Assembly (NCBI GenBank): GCA_036898135.1
Contig: CM072512.1
Span: forward strand, 42,687,944 to 42,751,943
Length of the DNA: 64,000 nucleotides
Direction: 5' to 3'
Source of the DNA: Oncomelania hupensis
Lineage: Eukaryota > Mollusca > Gastropoda > Littorinimorpha > Pomatiopsidae
In this document: positions 22,138 to 33,715 of the stretch, one piece after another
How the letters are laid out: each line of letters opens with the position of its first letter
How positions within the stretch are numbered: position 1 is the first letter of the stretch
Notes under the pieces: generated by a model
Databases searched by the model: none
Told to the model about the DNA's origin: nothing
What the model saw: only the letters and a program-made list of their open reading frames with translations
Made by a program: the position numbers and the translations under genes

Positions 22138-22461
22138 CATCAGCTCTCAAGAGGAAAGACTGAGAACACTCACACAATTTGGCACAACTTGCAGACCGCC
22201 AGACAAATAAATAGGGCGAATGATTGTTACACACAGAGCACTCAATTAGGCTACATATCCCCTATACGATACAGAAATTACCCTCAGAAGATCCAGAAAA
22301 AGAAAAAGAGAGAAAACCTGTAAGATAATGTATCCCATCACTCGTTGCCGATGGGATATTGTTTTCGTCGCCGTCATTGAGCGCGTGGTCCCGTGTGCCC
22401 CATTCGAACGCTGCTTCTGATGAACGGATTTATGACTTATTAAACTGATTATCCACAATTA
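22138..22461. other. Non-coding left flank of the nest
   Basis: No gene or repeat is recognised. 22462-22466 (CCCTC) is the left target duplication of element A. Confidence 0.5.
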
Positions 22462-22466
22462 CCCTC

Positions 22467-22760
22467 TGTTACGTTGAAACAAACGAAAGTGTGTCTAAAG
22501 CGCGCACGATAGATCTAATCGTTTCGTTTTGCAAAGTATTCAATGATGGAGTTTATTTACCTTTGATTTGAGTTTGCATTGTTGTTAGGAGAGGCTTTGT
22601 ATAACGTTGATAATTTTCGTTAGTCGATATTGTTAGAGAATACTCTGGATCTCCTTGTTTACTATCGATCGAAGTTTCGGGATGATTGTCGAAGTAAGAG
22701 AAGGTTCGGGGTATGTGTGGAGAGATGAATGACGTAAGTCAGTGATGACGATCTTTAATT
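22467..22760 (+). repeat. Element A 5' LTR, first part
   Basis: Matches 51006-51299 of the 3' LTR with one substitution noted (GAAACAAACG versus GAAACGAACG). Its last five bases, TAATT (22756-22760), are the left target duplication of element B. Confidence 0.95.
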
Positions 22761-23979
22761 TGTGAAAGAATTCAGTAACATTCATTGCATAGCAAGCGCC
22801 TGTACTGAGATTCCTCCACGTAGACAGAATAAATGTATGATATAAGGATATATCTACGTCACTCGTTGTTTGAGACCAGTCTGGAACATAGTAATAACGT
22901 CACACACATTCTCATTGGTTAGTAGGCAGAGAGCGAGATAAAAAGAACATGCGAATAATAGATCCGGGCATCTGAGTACGGAAACTGTCAGATGTGAACG
23001 GACTGCAATTTTCGCCGACAAGCTTAGAAGAAGCAGGTCCAAACGATAATTGCGACGGTTCCTGTGTCGTACCAAGCTACTGACCAGGCTGATTAAGTTG
23101 GCAACTTCGACCTAGCACGGAGGTAATTATATTCAGTTCATTCGAATCGTCCGGCTATATGTAACCCGAGATCTATTGCAAAGTTGCTTACCACTCATGC
23201 AGATAGCTAAGACTGCCTGTTCATTACTTTGCAGTTGCATCGTGTAATACCCGGCCGTCAATCGAACCGAGGCAAGCGAATGTACACTTCCTTGGACGCC
23301 GAGTCGACAGGAGTTAGCTGTTTCTGGACCTTCCTACCGGACCGTCCCTCGCTACTCTGAGAGCCGAATATTCTCGACGGATTACCAAGATAGTCCCGAG
23401 CTGTTACCGTGAACTGTGTTTCATATTTCTATGCTCCAGTTCGCCAGCCAGTTATCGCCAAGTCGATTTCTGATGCCATGATCATTTAGTGAGATAAACG
23501 AGGAATACATTAACGAAACTTTATAATGGAGACAGTGATGAACAGTCTGAAGTGTGTCGCATAGGCTGAGTTCCGTTCTGGTCATTCTCAACAACTGTGA
23601 AATGTACTGTTGTGTATCCGGTCTCTGCCTGTGGTTTGTGAAGACTGTGGTGTTATGAAGACTGTGGTGAAGACTGTGGTGTTATGAAGACTGTGGTGTT
23701 ATGAAGACTGTGGTGTTATTTTTTTCCTTCAGATTGTAGTGAGTTGACCATTCCATTGTAGGTATTGATTTTCCTACTTTTGGTTCTCCCACTTAGCTGC
23801 GCAATTTATAAGTAAACCTTTTTTTTATTGTTCATGTTATGAAGTGTTTTGTGTGCAAGTATGAAATATTGGAGTCTGATGATATAGATGTTAGATTTAT
23901 AATAATACAGTGTGGGAAAACTTATTGCCTGTGTTCTTGAGTTTTTCCCCTTTTCATCTTGCTACACGAATCCTTTACA
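22761..23979 (+). repeat. Element B 5' LTR
   Basis: 1,219 bp, the same length as the right LTR. I noticed only two compensating one-base indels between the two (near 23284 and in the T-run near 23718). It contains a small tandem array of GAAGACTGTGGTGTTAT at about 23638-23716. Confidence 0.95.
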
Positions 23980-24000
23980 GTGGTGACCCCGACTTTTACA
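23980..24000 (+). promoter_or_regulatory. Primer-binding site of element B
   Basis: TGGTGACCCCGAC starts one base after the left LTR. TGG pairs with the CCA end of a tRNA and the rest with its acceptor stem. I do not assign the tRNA. Confidence 0.75.
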
Positions 24001-25733
24001 TAACGTTTGCTCCTTCTGAGAAGTTTAATTTTTCATTGAAGAATTTTAAATATTGTTTTGCCACTCTGAATTGTAAATGTTTGTACACGTGAGTCAAATT
24101 TTTCGGTAAAGTAATAGCTAATGAAACTTTTCAGTGTTGGTTGAACATTTGTTTAATTTTGGAGACTTTATTTTAATCAGTGGCCTGTGGCTGCAGTCAA
24201 ACAGGATTAGCCCTAGTACCGTGTTGACATTGTATTCAGAGGCACATTACTTTTTCGTATTTTTCTATGTGAGTTGTTTGTAAACTGGTGTGAATGTGGA
24301 TTAGGGTTAAATAATTTTTTATAGGTTGTAAATTAGGTGATATTAGAATATTTAGGTGTAATTAATTTTTTTTCTCCTTCTTTCATTTTCTTGGTTAGAA
24401 TATTTAGGTGTAATTAATTTTTTTTTTATTGTTCTCATTCTTTCGTTATGTTATTATTATTTTTTTTAATCTAAATTTTTCTCTTAAGGTTAATAATTGT
24501 AAGTTTGACTTGTAAATTATATTATAATTAAATACTTTGAATTTGACAATTTCTAATTTTTTTTTTAAAATATATTTTTAAACCACCTAAAAGTTGATTG
24601 ACTTTGAATATTCTAAATTTTGAAAAAGGTTGCAAGTGTAGAATTTTACAGTGAAATAATTTTTCTTGCGTTATTTTTTTTTCTTGTTTACTAGGATTCA
24701 GAGTTTAGTATATTACTTATTAGGATTATTAGCGACATTAGGATAGTATACTAGATTGTGGTCATATTTCTATGGTAATTTTTATTGGTTTTGTGTGTAA
24801 TTTGATCCCCTCTCCGATTCTAGGGGGCACAGCTCATCTGTTTTTTGTGTGATTTCTTAGCTGTGCGAGGACCTAGGTTCTTGTTCCTTCCTTTGGTTTA
24901 TAGTGTGGTTGAATAACTTTACTGACTGAAAGTATGCGGAGTGAGTGAACTTAGAACTGTAACCAAGCCTAGTAAGTTTTTATAAGAACAGTTGGTGTGA
25001 ATAAGTCTCTTTACTAAAATTTCCTTGCTACCTTTCCTTTACTATTATCAGTATTAAGCTGTCTGTAACTCCTTTTTCTTGTTTTCCCATACTGTTTAGT
25101 GTGAAGAAAAAAAGTAGTGGGGTAGTTCGGGTGATTGTTTGGTTGTGGTACTGAAAGCTTATATGTAAAATTAAATTAGTTAATACTTTTACTCATTGAG
25201 TAAACTAAAACATGCTAATTACTTATTGGAAATAGTGTATTTATACTAGTTGGATATAACTCTAATAATTTGCAGTTGATTTTGGGTTAGTAGAAGTAGT
25301 GTAGTGATACTATCAACTGATTGTCTTCCTATTACATTTTTAGCCGCTTGCCTTAATAAAACCTAAGTGCCCAACTGTGGTTTGAATGAATGGTAATTAG
25401 TGTGGGTATTGTCATTGTTTACTGTTTGTATAATTTTGTTTATATTTTTGTGAATTTAAATTTTGAACATATATTTTTTGATTACATAGCTAAACAACAA
25501 TAATAATATAATGTATACATGTATGCTTTGTCATAGCTACACTGTGTAATGATTACAGTGATTCAAGTAAACAAGACTATTTGTTGAAGGATTAATTTCG
25601 TACTTGAACTTTGAAGTATAACTGACTCCAGTCAGAAAGCGTGTTCGATCACGTCAACTGTCTTTAAAGATTTTTGATTGATTTACTGTTGTAAAAATTT
25701 GGTATATATATATATTTTTTTTCATTGCAAAAT
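24001..25733. other. AT-rich 5' leader of element B
   Basis: About 1.7 kb of AT-rich sequence between primer-binding site and gag start. No open frame of note. A TATATATATATATT tract lies just before the gag start. Confidence 0.6.
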
Positions 25734-27523
25734 ATGGCGCAGTCTGAAGGCATTGAGGAGTTTGATAAATACCTTGCTCAGGGTACTAAATTAGGCCTCG
25801 CGGATGAAAAATTACAGACCTATGTTTTGCAATGCATAGACAGAGAAGAGCGAAATGTGAAAAGAGAATATGAAAAAATACAAGCAGAAAGAGAAGAAAG
25901 AGAAAGAGAAGCTATAAGACAATATGAATTGAGGAAGTTAGAGTTGGACAAAGATATGCGAGTACTTGCTCAAGCACAAGCTGAACAAGCAACTGAGAAA
26001 AATGTTTTGAGGCAGGAAAATAGAACTCAGTCTCACCCCAAAAACTATCCTAAACTACCTATGTTTAAGGAGGCGGTGGACTCAATGGATTCATTCCTCT
26101 GTAGGTTTGAAGCTCATGCCAAGGCAATGAATTGGCCAACGAAAGATTGGGCAATCCTCCTCAGTGCTGTTTTAGATGGCCAGGCTTTGAATTTATTTCA
26201 TACCCTCAATGCCAAAGGACAACTGGAATATGATACATTGAAAGAGTGTCTTCTGACTAAATTCCATTGCAATGCGGAGGGATTTAGGCAGAAACTCAGA
26301 GGTTCAAAACCAGAAGTTGATGAGTCATTCCTGTCATTTGGTACTAGACTTAGGCACTTATTTGACCGTTGGGTGGAACTTAGCCTGATTGATCACACTT
26401 TTGAAGCATTGTCAGAACTTATGCTTTCGGAACAATTTTTGCTGAGCGTTTCCAAAGACTTAGCGGTATTCTTGCGTGAAAGAAATCCCAAGAAACTCAA
26501 AGAGCTGATTGACCATTTGGAAAATTACCGAATCGCTCATCCGACAAAACTGTTAGCCAGTAAGCAAGATATTCCGAAAGTGACAGCGATGGGCGCTCCG
26601 TCCCAACGAGGCGGTCAAGCATACAGAGGTGGCAGAGGTTATCCTAGCGAACATAAGCGAGGGCCATGGACAAAGCCGAGCTGTTCTAACCCACAAACTG
26701 TTCAGGATAAGCAAGAAACTAGTACATCCCATGTCACAAGCGGGCATAAAAGCTCTCCAGTTATATGCAATAGGTGCGGACTCGCTGGACACATTGCAAA
26801 AGGGTGCCGAGCACGTATATCAAAGGACAACAAATCTGCATTACTTTGTTTCACACCACCTGAAAGAAAACCAATTCCAGCAGCAGTAGCGGTAGACTTT
26901 AGAGATGGTGATCTTCAGTATTCTAGAGGGAAAGTTAATAACATACCAGTCACAGTAGTCAATGACTCTGGAGCAGTCACAGCAGGAGTGAGGAAGTCAC
27001 TGGTACAACCTCACCAGTACACAGGGGAGTACAAAACGACAATTTCATTTGGTGGGAACAGAGAAAGGTTTCCTTTAGCTATTGTCCCAATAGAAACAGA
27101 AATGTACACAGGAAACATTTGCTGTTGTGTGATTGATGCCCCTGTCATAGACCTTCTACTAGGCAATCTAGAGAAAGTAGAACCAACCCCAGGTCTGTTT
27201 GGGAAAGTAGTCTCGGAAGATGCCACAGGAGATGCAGACACTACTCACCAACTAACTGCTACAGTCACTACTAGAGCCCAGACTAGTAAAGAGAGAGATG
27301 CGCCAAAGCCACTCAAAGCTCCAACACTTCAACTCTCAGTGGATGCAACAGAGTTGAGTAAGCTTCAGAATGCAGACCCGAAACTCCAACCATACTTTGA
27401 GCTAGCTTCCACAGGTGAAATTAAGAGGCATGGACAGAACAGTTTTCACTTTGAAGTAGACAACAACATACTTTACAGAGTTTTTACTACTCCGACAGAA
27501 ACATGTCAGCAGATAGTAGTACC
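25734..27523 (+). CDS. gag-pol: Element B Gag-protease and start of integrase (first pol segment)
   Basis: I start at the ATG at 25734 (MAQSEGIEEF); an upstream TTG is less likely. An N-terminal charged coiled coil (about residues 30-95) is followed by a retrotransposon Gag capsid-like domain (about 105-270). Then comes a CCHC knuckle CNRCGLAGHIAKGC (Cys345, Cys348, His353, Cys358). An aspartic protease follows, with the active-site triad DSG at residue 411. After a linker with TTRAQTSKERD, the integrase N-terminal lead-in begins at about residue 540. The true segment ends at 27523 where element C is inserted; beyond that the open frame runs into LTR C and stops at 27620. The frame resumes at 35625. 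The product would be the structural protein and polyprotein of the element. Confidence 0.9.
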
Positions 27524-29060
27524 TGTCACGTGGGGTTTATGGGCTCTGCACAATGGAATTATGGACCCTCACGTTTATTCGGTGGGAACTGCTAGTAAGT
27601 CACCCTATGAATTACTTTAATAAATTTATTTGTTTAGCTCGTTCTGTGTTAAGGTTGGGGTACAGAAATAGATAGAAAAATGGTAAAAGAATACTGTCAC
27701 ACTAGCTTTCACACGGCTATGAATCATATGTAGTCCAGCCACTTGATAACAGTTAAAATCACACATTTATTTCTTCTACTCTATACAAGATTCTCTAAGT
27801 ACTAATCTAACTTTAAAAAGTCTCTTTCAATGCTAATAGTTCGATCGCTGATAGTCTAGGCAGCTGTTATATCTTCCTCGGGCACTTTCTATAAGTTTAT
27901 GTAGATTTGGACTACTGTGGTCCGTTTTACGGTTTCTGAAGAGTTGGACTACTGTGGTCCTGTTATGATCAGTTTAAGTGCACTTCTGGGGGTACACTTA
28001 ACTTTCTTATGGTGCGGTCGAAGTCCTTCTGTGAGGTAGCTTCTGGTACACCTTTGTAGTTGTGTAGTTGGGTTCCCTTGCCACGCTGTGGGGTCTGACA
28101 GGGTGTCTTTCAAGGCAGCTCTTTCCGTCTTGTGCGGTAGAGTCTCCTCAACCAACTGGTCGTTTCTGTGGAGTGGGGTGCACAGGATAGCTCGGGATAG
28201 CTCGGGATAGCTCGCCTGCTCGTCTGTAATATAAGAGACGAAATTCTGCACAACCCTGAATAATCGGTTTGTGCAGAGCGTCTCACTGAAAGCCAAGTAG
28301 CCCTCAGTGATAGCTCCACATCTCTATACATAAGCGACGAACATTCTGCTACTTCCGGGGTCCGCTGTAATCTCACTCTAAATTCCTATACATACATAAA
28401 TATCAATCGTGTCTAACTATACACATACAGAATTAATAATATTATAAACATTCACGGGTACAGCCACTGGTCTGCAAACATACATATAAGTTAAACAACA
28501 GTGGTTCCGTATGGTATACAACATGGCGGCGCAACCGGTCGTGTTTCGCCTCGTGCTCGGCTCGTCCACGTGGTACGGCAAATTCGGATTAACAATTCAC
28601 ATTTATGCATAGCAATTTCCACAAACATAATTTCAACAATAATACAAATATATCACGATGAAACAGAAGGGTGTTCATTTACCTGTTTGACAAGTTCAGG
28701 CCCGTGATGACTTGAGAGAATTCTAAGATTTCAAAATCCTGCTTCCTGGTCTATGAGTGTAGAGATTTCTCTAGCTGTGGAGATGTTGACTCTACCTCGT
28801 CTCACACACGACTGATTCAAACTGTCTTAGGTTTTGACACATTCAAAACTGCTCTACCCACTGAGCCTGCTCTGATTGGTTAACACGGTCCGATTCAAAG
28901 CTCAAGTGCTGAGTCACTGCGATGTGGGTCGGGCTCGCGGTGTGTGGTCTGCTGTGTAATTTAATTGCTGCTGTGTAATAGTCTAACTTCTCTACTGTTA
29001 CAAAGACTACACATGGCTAAATAGTCAACAAGCAGAGTTAAAACTAGCCAATTTATGACA
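27524..29060 (-). repeat. Element C 3' LTR
   Basis: 1,537 bp. It contains GGACTACTGTGGTCC twice (27909-27923 and 27946-27960), each able to fold as a short stem-loop, and three tandem GGGATAGCTC units near 28191-28214. The 115-, 88- and 68-codon frames in it are repeated in the other LTR and have no recognised function. Confidence 0.95.
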
Positions 29061-29227
29061 GGCTCCCTCAACTGAAAAAAGGCGATGACTACTGGATTCG
29101 ACCTTTTTCTACTACAGAGCCTAGTTTAACACTGCACTATCCTAGGGTCCTATTTACCAACTAATTAAGTTGCTCTACCTGAGCTGCAATGCTGTGCCAG
29201 GTAGCTATGGACACTAGTGACCGGGTT
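29061..29227 (-). other. Element C 3' untranslated region and polypurine tract
   Basis: Between the gag-pol stop and the LTR. On the minus strand the last bases before the LTR are GTTGAGGGAGCC, a plausible polypurine tract for plus-strand priming. Confidence 0.65.
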
Positions 29228-32200
29228 TTACTGGGCGGGGACGAATTCTGGTGCTTTGGCCCTTAGTTGTGATGGGTGGGCGACAGCTGCTGTGTCCTCC
29301 ACGGGATGGCGACTGAGGTAGTCGGCTCCGTGGTTCTCTTTGCCGGGGATGTACTCGATCTGGAATGAGTACGCCTGAAGGGTGAGTGCCCATCGCATCA
29401 GGCGAGAGTTCAAGGATTTGGAGGCTGCCAGGAACGATAGTGGTTGGTGGTCCACCTGAACTGTGAAGTGGGTCCCATACAGGTAGAGTTGGAATTTCTG
29501 TATGGCCCAGACTAGTCCAAGACATTCTTTCTCCGACGTGGCGTAGTGGGTCTCGGCGGGTCTCAATTTTCTGCTGGCGTAGGCGACGGGGAATAGCGTC
29601 TCTGCATTCTTGGGGTCGCGCTGTAGCAGTACTGCTCCGAGGCCTAAGTCGCTTGCGTCGGTGCGTAGAACGAATGGCTGAGTCAAATCGGGTAGGTGGA
29701 GTACTGGCGCCGATGTCATTCTGTCCTTGAGTGTTTGGAATGCTGTCTCGCATTCCGCTGTCCATACTACTTTGTCCGGGGCGATTTTCCGGGTTCCATT
29801 TGTCAGTGGCACGGCGATGCTGTTGTAGTTGGGGATGAACTTCTGGTAGAAGCCGCAGAGTCCTAGAAACGACTGCACTTCCTTCTTGGTCTTGGGCCTA
29901 GGCGCGTCGAGTAGGCGTTTCACCGTCTTTTCTACCGGTCGCAGGCTTCCGTGACTGATGGTGTGTCCCAGAAATTCTAGCTCTGTGAATCCAATCTGAC
30001 ATTTGGTGGGTCTGGCCGTCAATCCCGTGTCTCTGAGGCGGGCGAGTAGTTGTTGTAGGAGCGTGACATGTTCCTCCCACGTAGGTGTTGCGATGAGGAT
30101 GTCGTCCATAAACGAATGTAGGTGCTCGCTGCTCAGGGGTGCCAGGAGTTTCCGCATCATTGCGCTGAAGATGCTGGGTGCATTGTGGAGTCCGAATGGA
30201 AGCACGTTGAATTCGAAGTGTCCTTCCATAGTGCTGAACGCTAGGTACTTTCGGACTTGCGGTTGCACTGGTATCTGGTAGTATCCTTTGCTGAGGTCGA
30301 TGCGTGAGAAGTACTTCGCTCGCTGTAGCTTGGCAAATAGGTCTGTCTGGTCCGGGAGTGGCTCTGGCTGGAATTGCGTTACGGCATTCAGCAGTCTGAA
30401 GTCGATGCACAGTCGATGCTCTCCGTTGGGTTTTCGCAACAATACCGTGCCTGCGCTGTAGGGTGAAGTAGACTCTGAGATGATTCCGGCTGCCAGTAAG
30501 GTGTCTATCTCTTCCTTGATGGCTCGCTGCTGCGACAGTGGCATCGAGTAGAGCTTCTGGCGGACGGGTGTTGGGTCGGTCACCGTTAAGGTTACTTCGA
30601 CGAGGTCTGTCCTCCCTGGTCGGTCTGTGAGCACAGTCTGATGTTGGCGAATGACCTGTAGTGCTTGCTGTCGCTGGTTAGCGGCTAGGTCTCCGTTGAG
30701 TATCACGTCTTTGTAGGTTTCTTTGGAGTGCAGGGGATACTCTACTGCATTGGTCTCCATGCTTTCTCCTTCTTCCGCGATGGCGATGGCTAGCAAGTTG
30801 TGAGTGCTGGGGGTCGCTGGTCGGTCCGTGTACTTCTTGAGGAGATTAATGTGGTGGTATCGGGCTCTCCCGTTCACCTCTACTTGGTAGACTGTCTTGG
30901 ATTTCTTGGCAGTCACCCGGTACGGTCCTCTCCAAGCGATGTCCAGCTTGTTGGTTCCACTTGGAAGTAAGAGTAGCACTTGATCGCCGACTTGCAGTTC
31001 TCTGTCCTTCGCGTGGCGGTTGTAGTACTTCGCCTGACGGGCTCTTGCCTTCTTCAGTGCTTCACCAGCTTTCTTCCACGTTGCTTTGAGGGTTTCCTGC
31101 AGGTCTGCGACGTACTTGGTGGCACCTCTTGGTGTGTCGTCTATCTTGGCCTCCGTCCAACTTCTGCGTAGGGCTTCTAGCGGTCCTGCTAGAGGTCTGC
31201 CGAATAGCAATGTTGACGGGGTGTAGCCTGTGGCTGCATGGGGCGTTTCTCGGTATGCGAACAGTGCCGCATTCACGTAGGTGTCCCACGCTTCCGGATT
31301 GTCGTCGGCGACTTTCCTGAGTATGGTGAGAAGGGTTCCATTCAGTCTTTCTACTTGTCCGTTGCTGGCTGGGTGGTATGGTGGTGTGCGGATGTGATGA
31401 ACTTGTATCAACTCGAACACGTCTTGCATCAGGCGGCCGGTGAACTGAGATCCGTTGTCCGTTCTAATGCTGTCCGGGAATCCGACTCTGGTAAAGATGG
31501 CGATGAGTGCATCTGCAATCTTCTTGGTGTCGATCGCTGGCAACGGGACTGCTTCGCACCACATCGTACATGCGTCGACGAGTGTGAGTAGAAATCTGTT
31601 CCTCTTCTTGGTCATGGGCAGTGGTCCTACTATGTCTACTGAGACTTGCTGGAATGGCACGCCGACTACTACCGATGGTCCTAAGGTAACTGGTACGGTG
31701 TGATGTCGCGGGGAATATCGTTGACATTGGTGGCAAGATTTCACGTAGCGCTTGACATCCTCCGTGATTCCTGGCCAATAGTAGTGTGCGCTGATTCTCT
31801 GCACTGTGGCTCCAATTCCCATGTGTCCGCTGAGTGGCATGCTGTGGCCTAGTTCTAGTACTTGGGCTCGAAGGGTGGCTGGTAGTACTAGTTGGGTGTG
31901 ATCTCCATCTCCTTGTCGATGAAGAACTCCCTCTTCCATGTAGAAGTCTCCCTTGTGCGGGGGTGTGTGCACCTTGGGTAGCTTCTGGAAGCACTTCGCT
32001 ATCGAGGTGTCTTCTTTCTGTGCTGTTTTGATCTCTTCGAGTCCTGGATTCGGAGCGAACTCGGGCTGGGGTGGTTGGGTTTTAGCTTGGGCCCTGGTTT
32101 GCACTGCAGCTATCTCTACAGTTTTGGGGGGCGTGCCTAAGAACACATACCTACATCCTAGCACTAGATCATACAGGGGTTTCTGTAAAACAGCTGCTTG

Positions 32201-33715
32201 GATTCGTCCTGTGACGTACCTACTCTCTACTTCGATCCAAGCTATTGGGCAAGTAGTCGTCGGTTTCGTCAAGTCTGCTCCTTGTAGTTCGACTGTCTTG
32301 TCTGTCACGTCCGCGCGCGATACAAGAGATTCGCTAACTATCGCGTCGTATGATAGACCTGTGTCATACAGACAGTTCGCTTCTTTTCCGTTGACCTTGA
32401 CCGTGTCTGTCACCGATGGGTGATCTCCGATCGTGTGTGGCTTGTTACCGCTGCTTTGAGTTAGAACTCTGTGCGCTGGCCGGCTTTCGCGCTCTTCCCT
32501 ACGTTGTGCGGCCAACTTGAAACATTCTGCGGTGGAGTGATTGTTTCTGTTGCAGAACGAACAATACCGTCTCTGTTCTGCGGGACCTCTTTTCCCGAAT
32601 TCCGTGTTGGGTCCTTTATTCTGCCCAGGTCTGGGGTTATTCGGCTTATTCGCGGTGCGCTCTTCCCGGTTAGGGCTTCGTTTCTGTGCCTCTTTCCCGT
32701 TAGGCTTTAGGTCTCGCCTGAAGCTCTTGGCTTCTCCGTGTGCGGCCACGTACCTATCTGCGACCTTGACCAGATCTTCCAGTCTTTCCGCGCCCTGCTC
32801 TACTGAGAATGTCCTCAGCTCGGGGGTCATGGTTTCCCGTAGCTGTTCCCATACTAACAGTTCTGTCAGTCCATCATACGTCTTTTCCGTGGCTGACTGG
32901 CTAATCCACTTATCCAACGTTGTGGACAACCGATCCGCGAACTGCGCATAGCTCTCTCCTTTCACTCTCCGATTGGTGCGGAATTTTTGCCGGTAGCATT
33001 CTCCTGTCAGTTCGAATCCCGTTAGGAGTGCCTCTTTTACTTTGTGATAGTCCGTCACTCTGTCAGTCGGTAGCTTACTGTAGATGTCATAAGCCTTTCC
33101 TCTAAGCCCTTGACTAAGCTTGAAAGACCAATGAGTGGGATCTAGTTTATACTCTGTTGCTAGACGCTCAAACCTAGTCAGATAGAGATCTAGACCTTCT
33201 TCTCTCTCATTGAATGTTCCCAGTGGAAATGACATTCCTTGTACAGGGTTGGATGCTACCTCTAGCTGATCTGAGTGGGGAGGGGTTGAGGAAGAACTTG
33301 AAGCTCCTGATCCCAATCTTCTTAGCTCTAACTCATGCTGTCTGTCTTTTTCCTTTTCTGCCCTCTCATACTCCCATCTCCTAACTTCTGCTTCTCTCTC
33401 TGCTGCTACCTTCTTCTGTTCTGCTTCTAGCTCTAATTTCCTCGTTTCTCTCTCTGCCTCTAATTTCTTCTGCTCTGCTTCTAATTTCTTCTGCTCTGCT
33501 TCTAGTTCCAGTTTCTTTTGCTCTCTTGCTGCTTCTAACTCTAGTTTCTTCTGCTCTGCTTCTAATTTCTTTGCCTCTCTCTCTGCTGCCCTCTCTGCCT
33601 TAGCCTCCTGTTTCTCTACCTCTGCATTGATATACGCAATTAGGTCTCCCCCTGCTAAGTGTAAAGCTTCTCCTAGTTCCTTGAAACGCAATCTCAAGGC
33701 CACTGGGTCCGACAT
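29228..33715 (-). CDS. gag-pol: Element C Gag-Pol polyprotein (GAG-PR-INT-RT-RH)
   Basis: One uninterrupted frame of 1,495 codons from the ATG at 33715 (MSDPVALRLR); the TTG six bases upstream is not needed. Approximate residues: long Glu/Lys coiled coil 35-140; Gag capsid-like domain 165-330; CCHC knuckle CSFCNRNNHSTAEC near 385; protease with DTG near 449; integrase zinc-binding HHCC (H...GH, CHQC) near 620-660. The integrase core has Asp near 692 (SVDIVGP), Asp near 754 (RTDNGSQF) and Glu near 787 (NGQVERLNG). A GPY/F module (AWRGPYRV) follows. Then reverse transcriptase with FMDD near 1203, and RNase H with RTDAS near 1350 and the EKECLGLVWA block. Integrase precedes RT, unlike standard Ty3/gypsy. 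All key catalytic residues are present, so activity is plausible but unproven. Confidence 0.96.
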   Translation of the reverse strand: MSDPVALRLRFKELGEALHLAGGDLIAYINAEVEKQEAKAERAAEREAKKLEAEQKKLELEAAREQKKLELEAEQKKLEAEQKKLEAERETRKLELEAEQKKVAAEREAEVRRWEYERAEKEKDRQHELELRRLGSGASSSSSTPPHSDQLEVASNPVQGMSFPLGTFNEREEGLDLYLTRFERLATEYKLDPTHWSFKLSQGLRGKAYDIYSKLPTDRVTDYHKVKEALLTGFELTGECYRQKFRTNRRVKGESYAQFADRLSTTLDKWISQSATEKTYDGLTELLVWEQLRETMTPELRTFSVEQGAERLEDLVKVADRYVAAHGEAKSFRRDLKPNGKEAQKRSPNREERTANKPNNPRPGQNKGPNTEFGKRGPAEQRRYCSFCNRNNHSTAECFKLAAQRREERESRPAHRVLTQSSGNKPHTIGDHPSVTDTVKVNGKEANCLYDTGLSYDAIVSESLVSRADVTDKTVELQGADLTKPTTTCPIAWIEVESRYVTGRIQAAVLQKPLYDLVLGCRYVFLGTPPKTVEIAAVQTRAQAKTQPPQPEFAPNPGLEEIKTAQKEDTSIAKCFQKLPKVHTPPHKGDFYMEEGVLHRQGDGDHTQLVLPATLRAQVLELGHSMPLSGHMGIGATVQRISAHYYWPGITEDVKRYVKSCHQCQRYSPRHHTVPVTLGPSVVVGVPFQQVSVDIVGPLPMTKKRNRFLLTLVDACTMWCEAVPLPAIDTKKIADALIAIFTRVGFPDSIRTDNGSQFTGRLMQDVFELIQVHHIRTPPYHPASNGQVERLNGTLLTILRKVADDNPEAWDTYVNAALFAYRETPHAATGYTPSTLLFGRPLAGPLEALRRSWTEAKIDDTPRGATKYVADLQETLKATWKKAGEALKKARARQAKYYNRHAKDRELQVGDQVLLLLPSGTNKLDIAWRGPYRVTAKKSKTVYQVEVNGRARYHHINLLKKYTDRPATPSTHNLLAIAIAEEGESMETNAVEYPLHSKETYKDVILNGDLAANQRQQALQVIRQHQTVLTDRPGRTDLVEVTLTVTDPTPVRQKLYSMPLSQQRAIKEEIDTLLAAGIISESTSPYSAGTVLLRKPNGEHRLCIDFRLLNAVTQFQPEPLPDQTDLFAKLQRAKYFSRIDLSKGYYQIPVQPQVRKYLAFSTMEGHFEFNVLPFGLHNAPSIFSAMMRKLLAPLSSEHLHSFMDDILIATPTWEEHVTLLQQLLARLRDTGLTARPTKCQIGFTELEFLGHTISHGSLRPVEKTVKRLLDAPRPKTKKEVQSFLGLCGFYQKFIPNYNSIAVPLTNGTRKIAPDKVVWTAECETAFQTLKDRMTSAPVLHLPDLTQPFVLRTDASDLGLGAVLLQRDPKNAETLFPVAYASRKLRPAETHYATSEKECLGLVWAIQKFQLYLYGTHFTVQVDHQPLSFLAASKSLNSRLMRWALTLQAYSFQIEYIPGKENHGADYLSRHPVEDTAAVAHPSQLRAKAPEFVPAQ

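Noticed and set aside
21461..22234. 257-codon Cys/Ser-rich minus-strand frame
   Set aside because: Low-complexity translation of (GAA)n, (CAA)n and related triplets.
22854..23075. 73-codon frame repeated at 45236-45457
   Set aside because: Lies in both LTRs of B; repeated because the LTR is repeated.
25725..25733. TTG start for gag of B
   Set aside because: An ATG three codons downstream (25734) is a normal start; the same holds for C, where ATG 33715 is preferred over TTG 33721.
27949..28707. 115-, 88- and 68-codon frames in the LTR of C
   Set aside because: Present identically in both LTRs with no recognised domain; LTR sequence rather than genes.
29214..32951. Several 60-180 codon frames on both strands over gag-pol of C
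   Set aside because: Shadows of the 1,495-codon coding frame.
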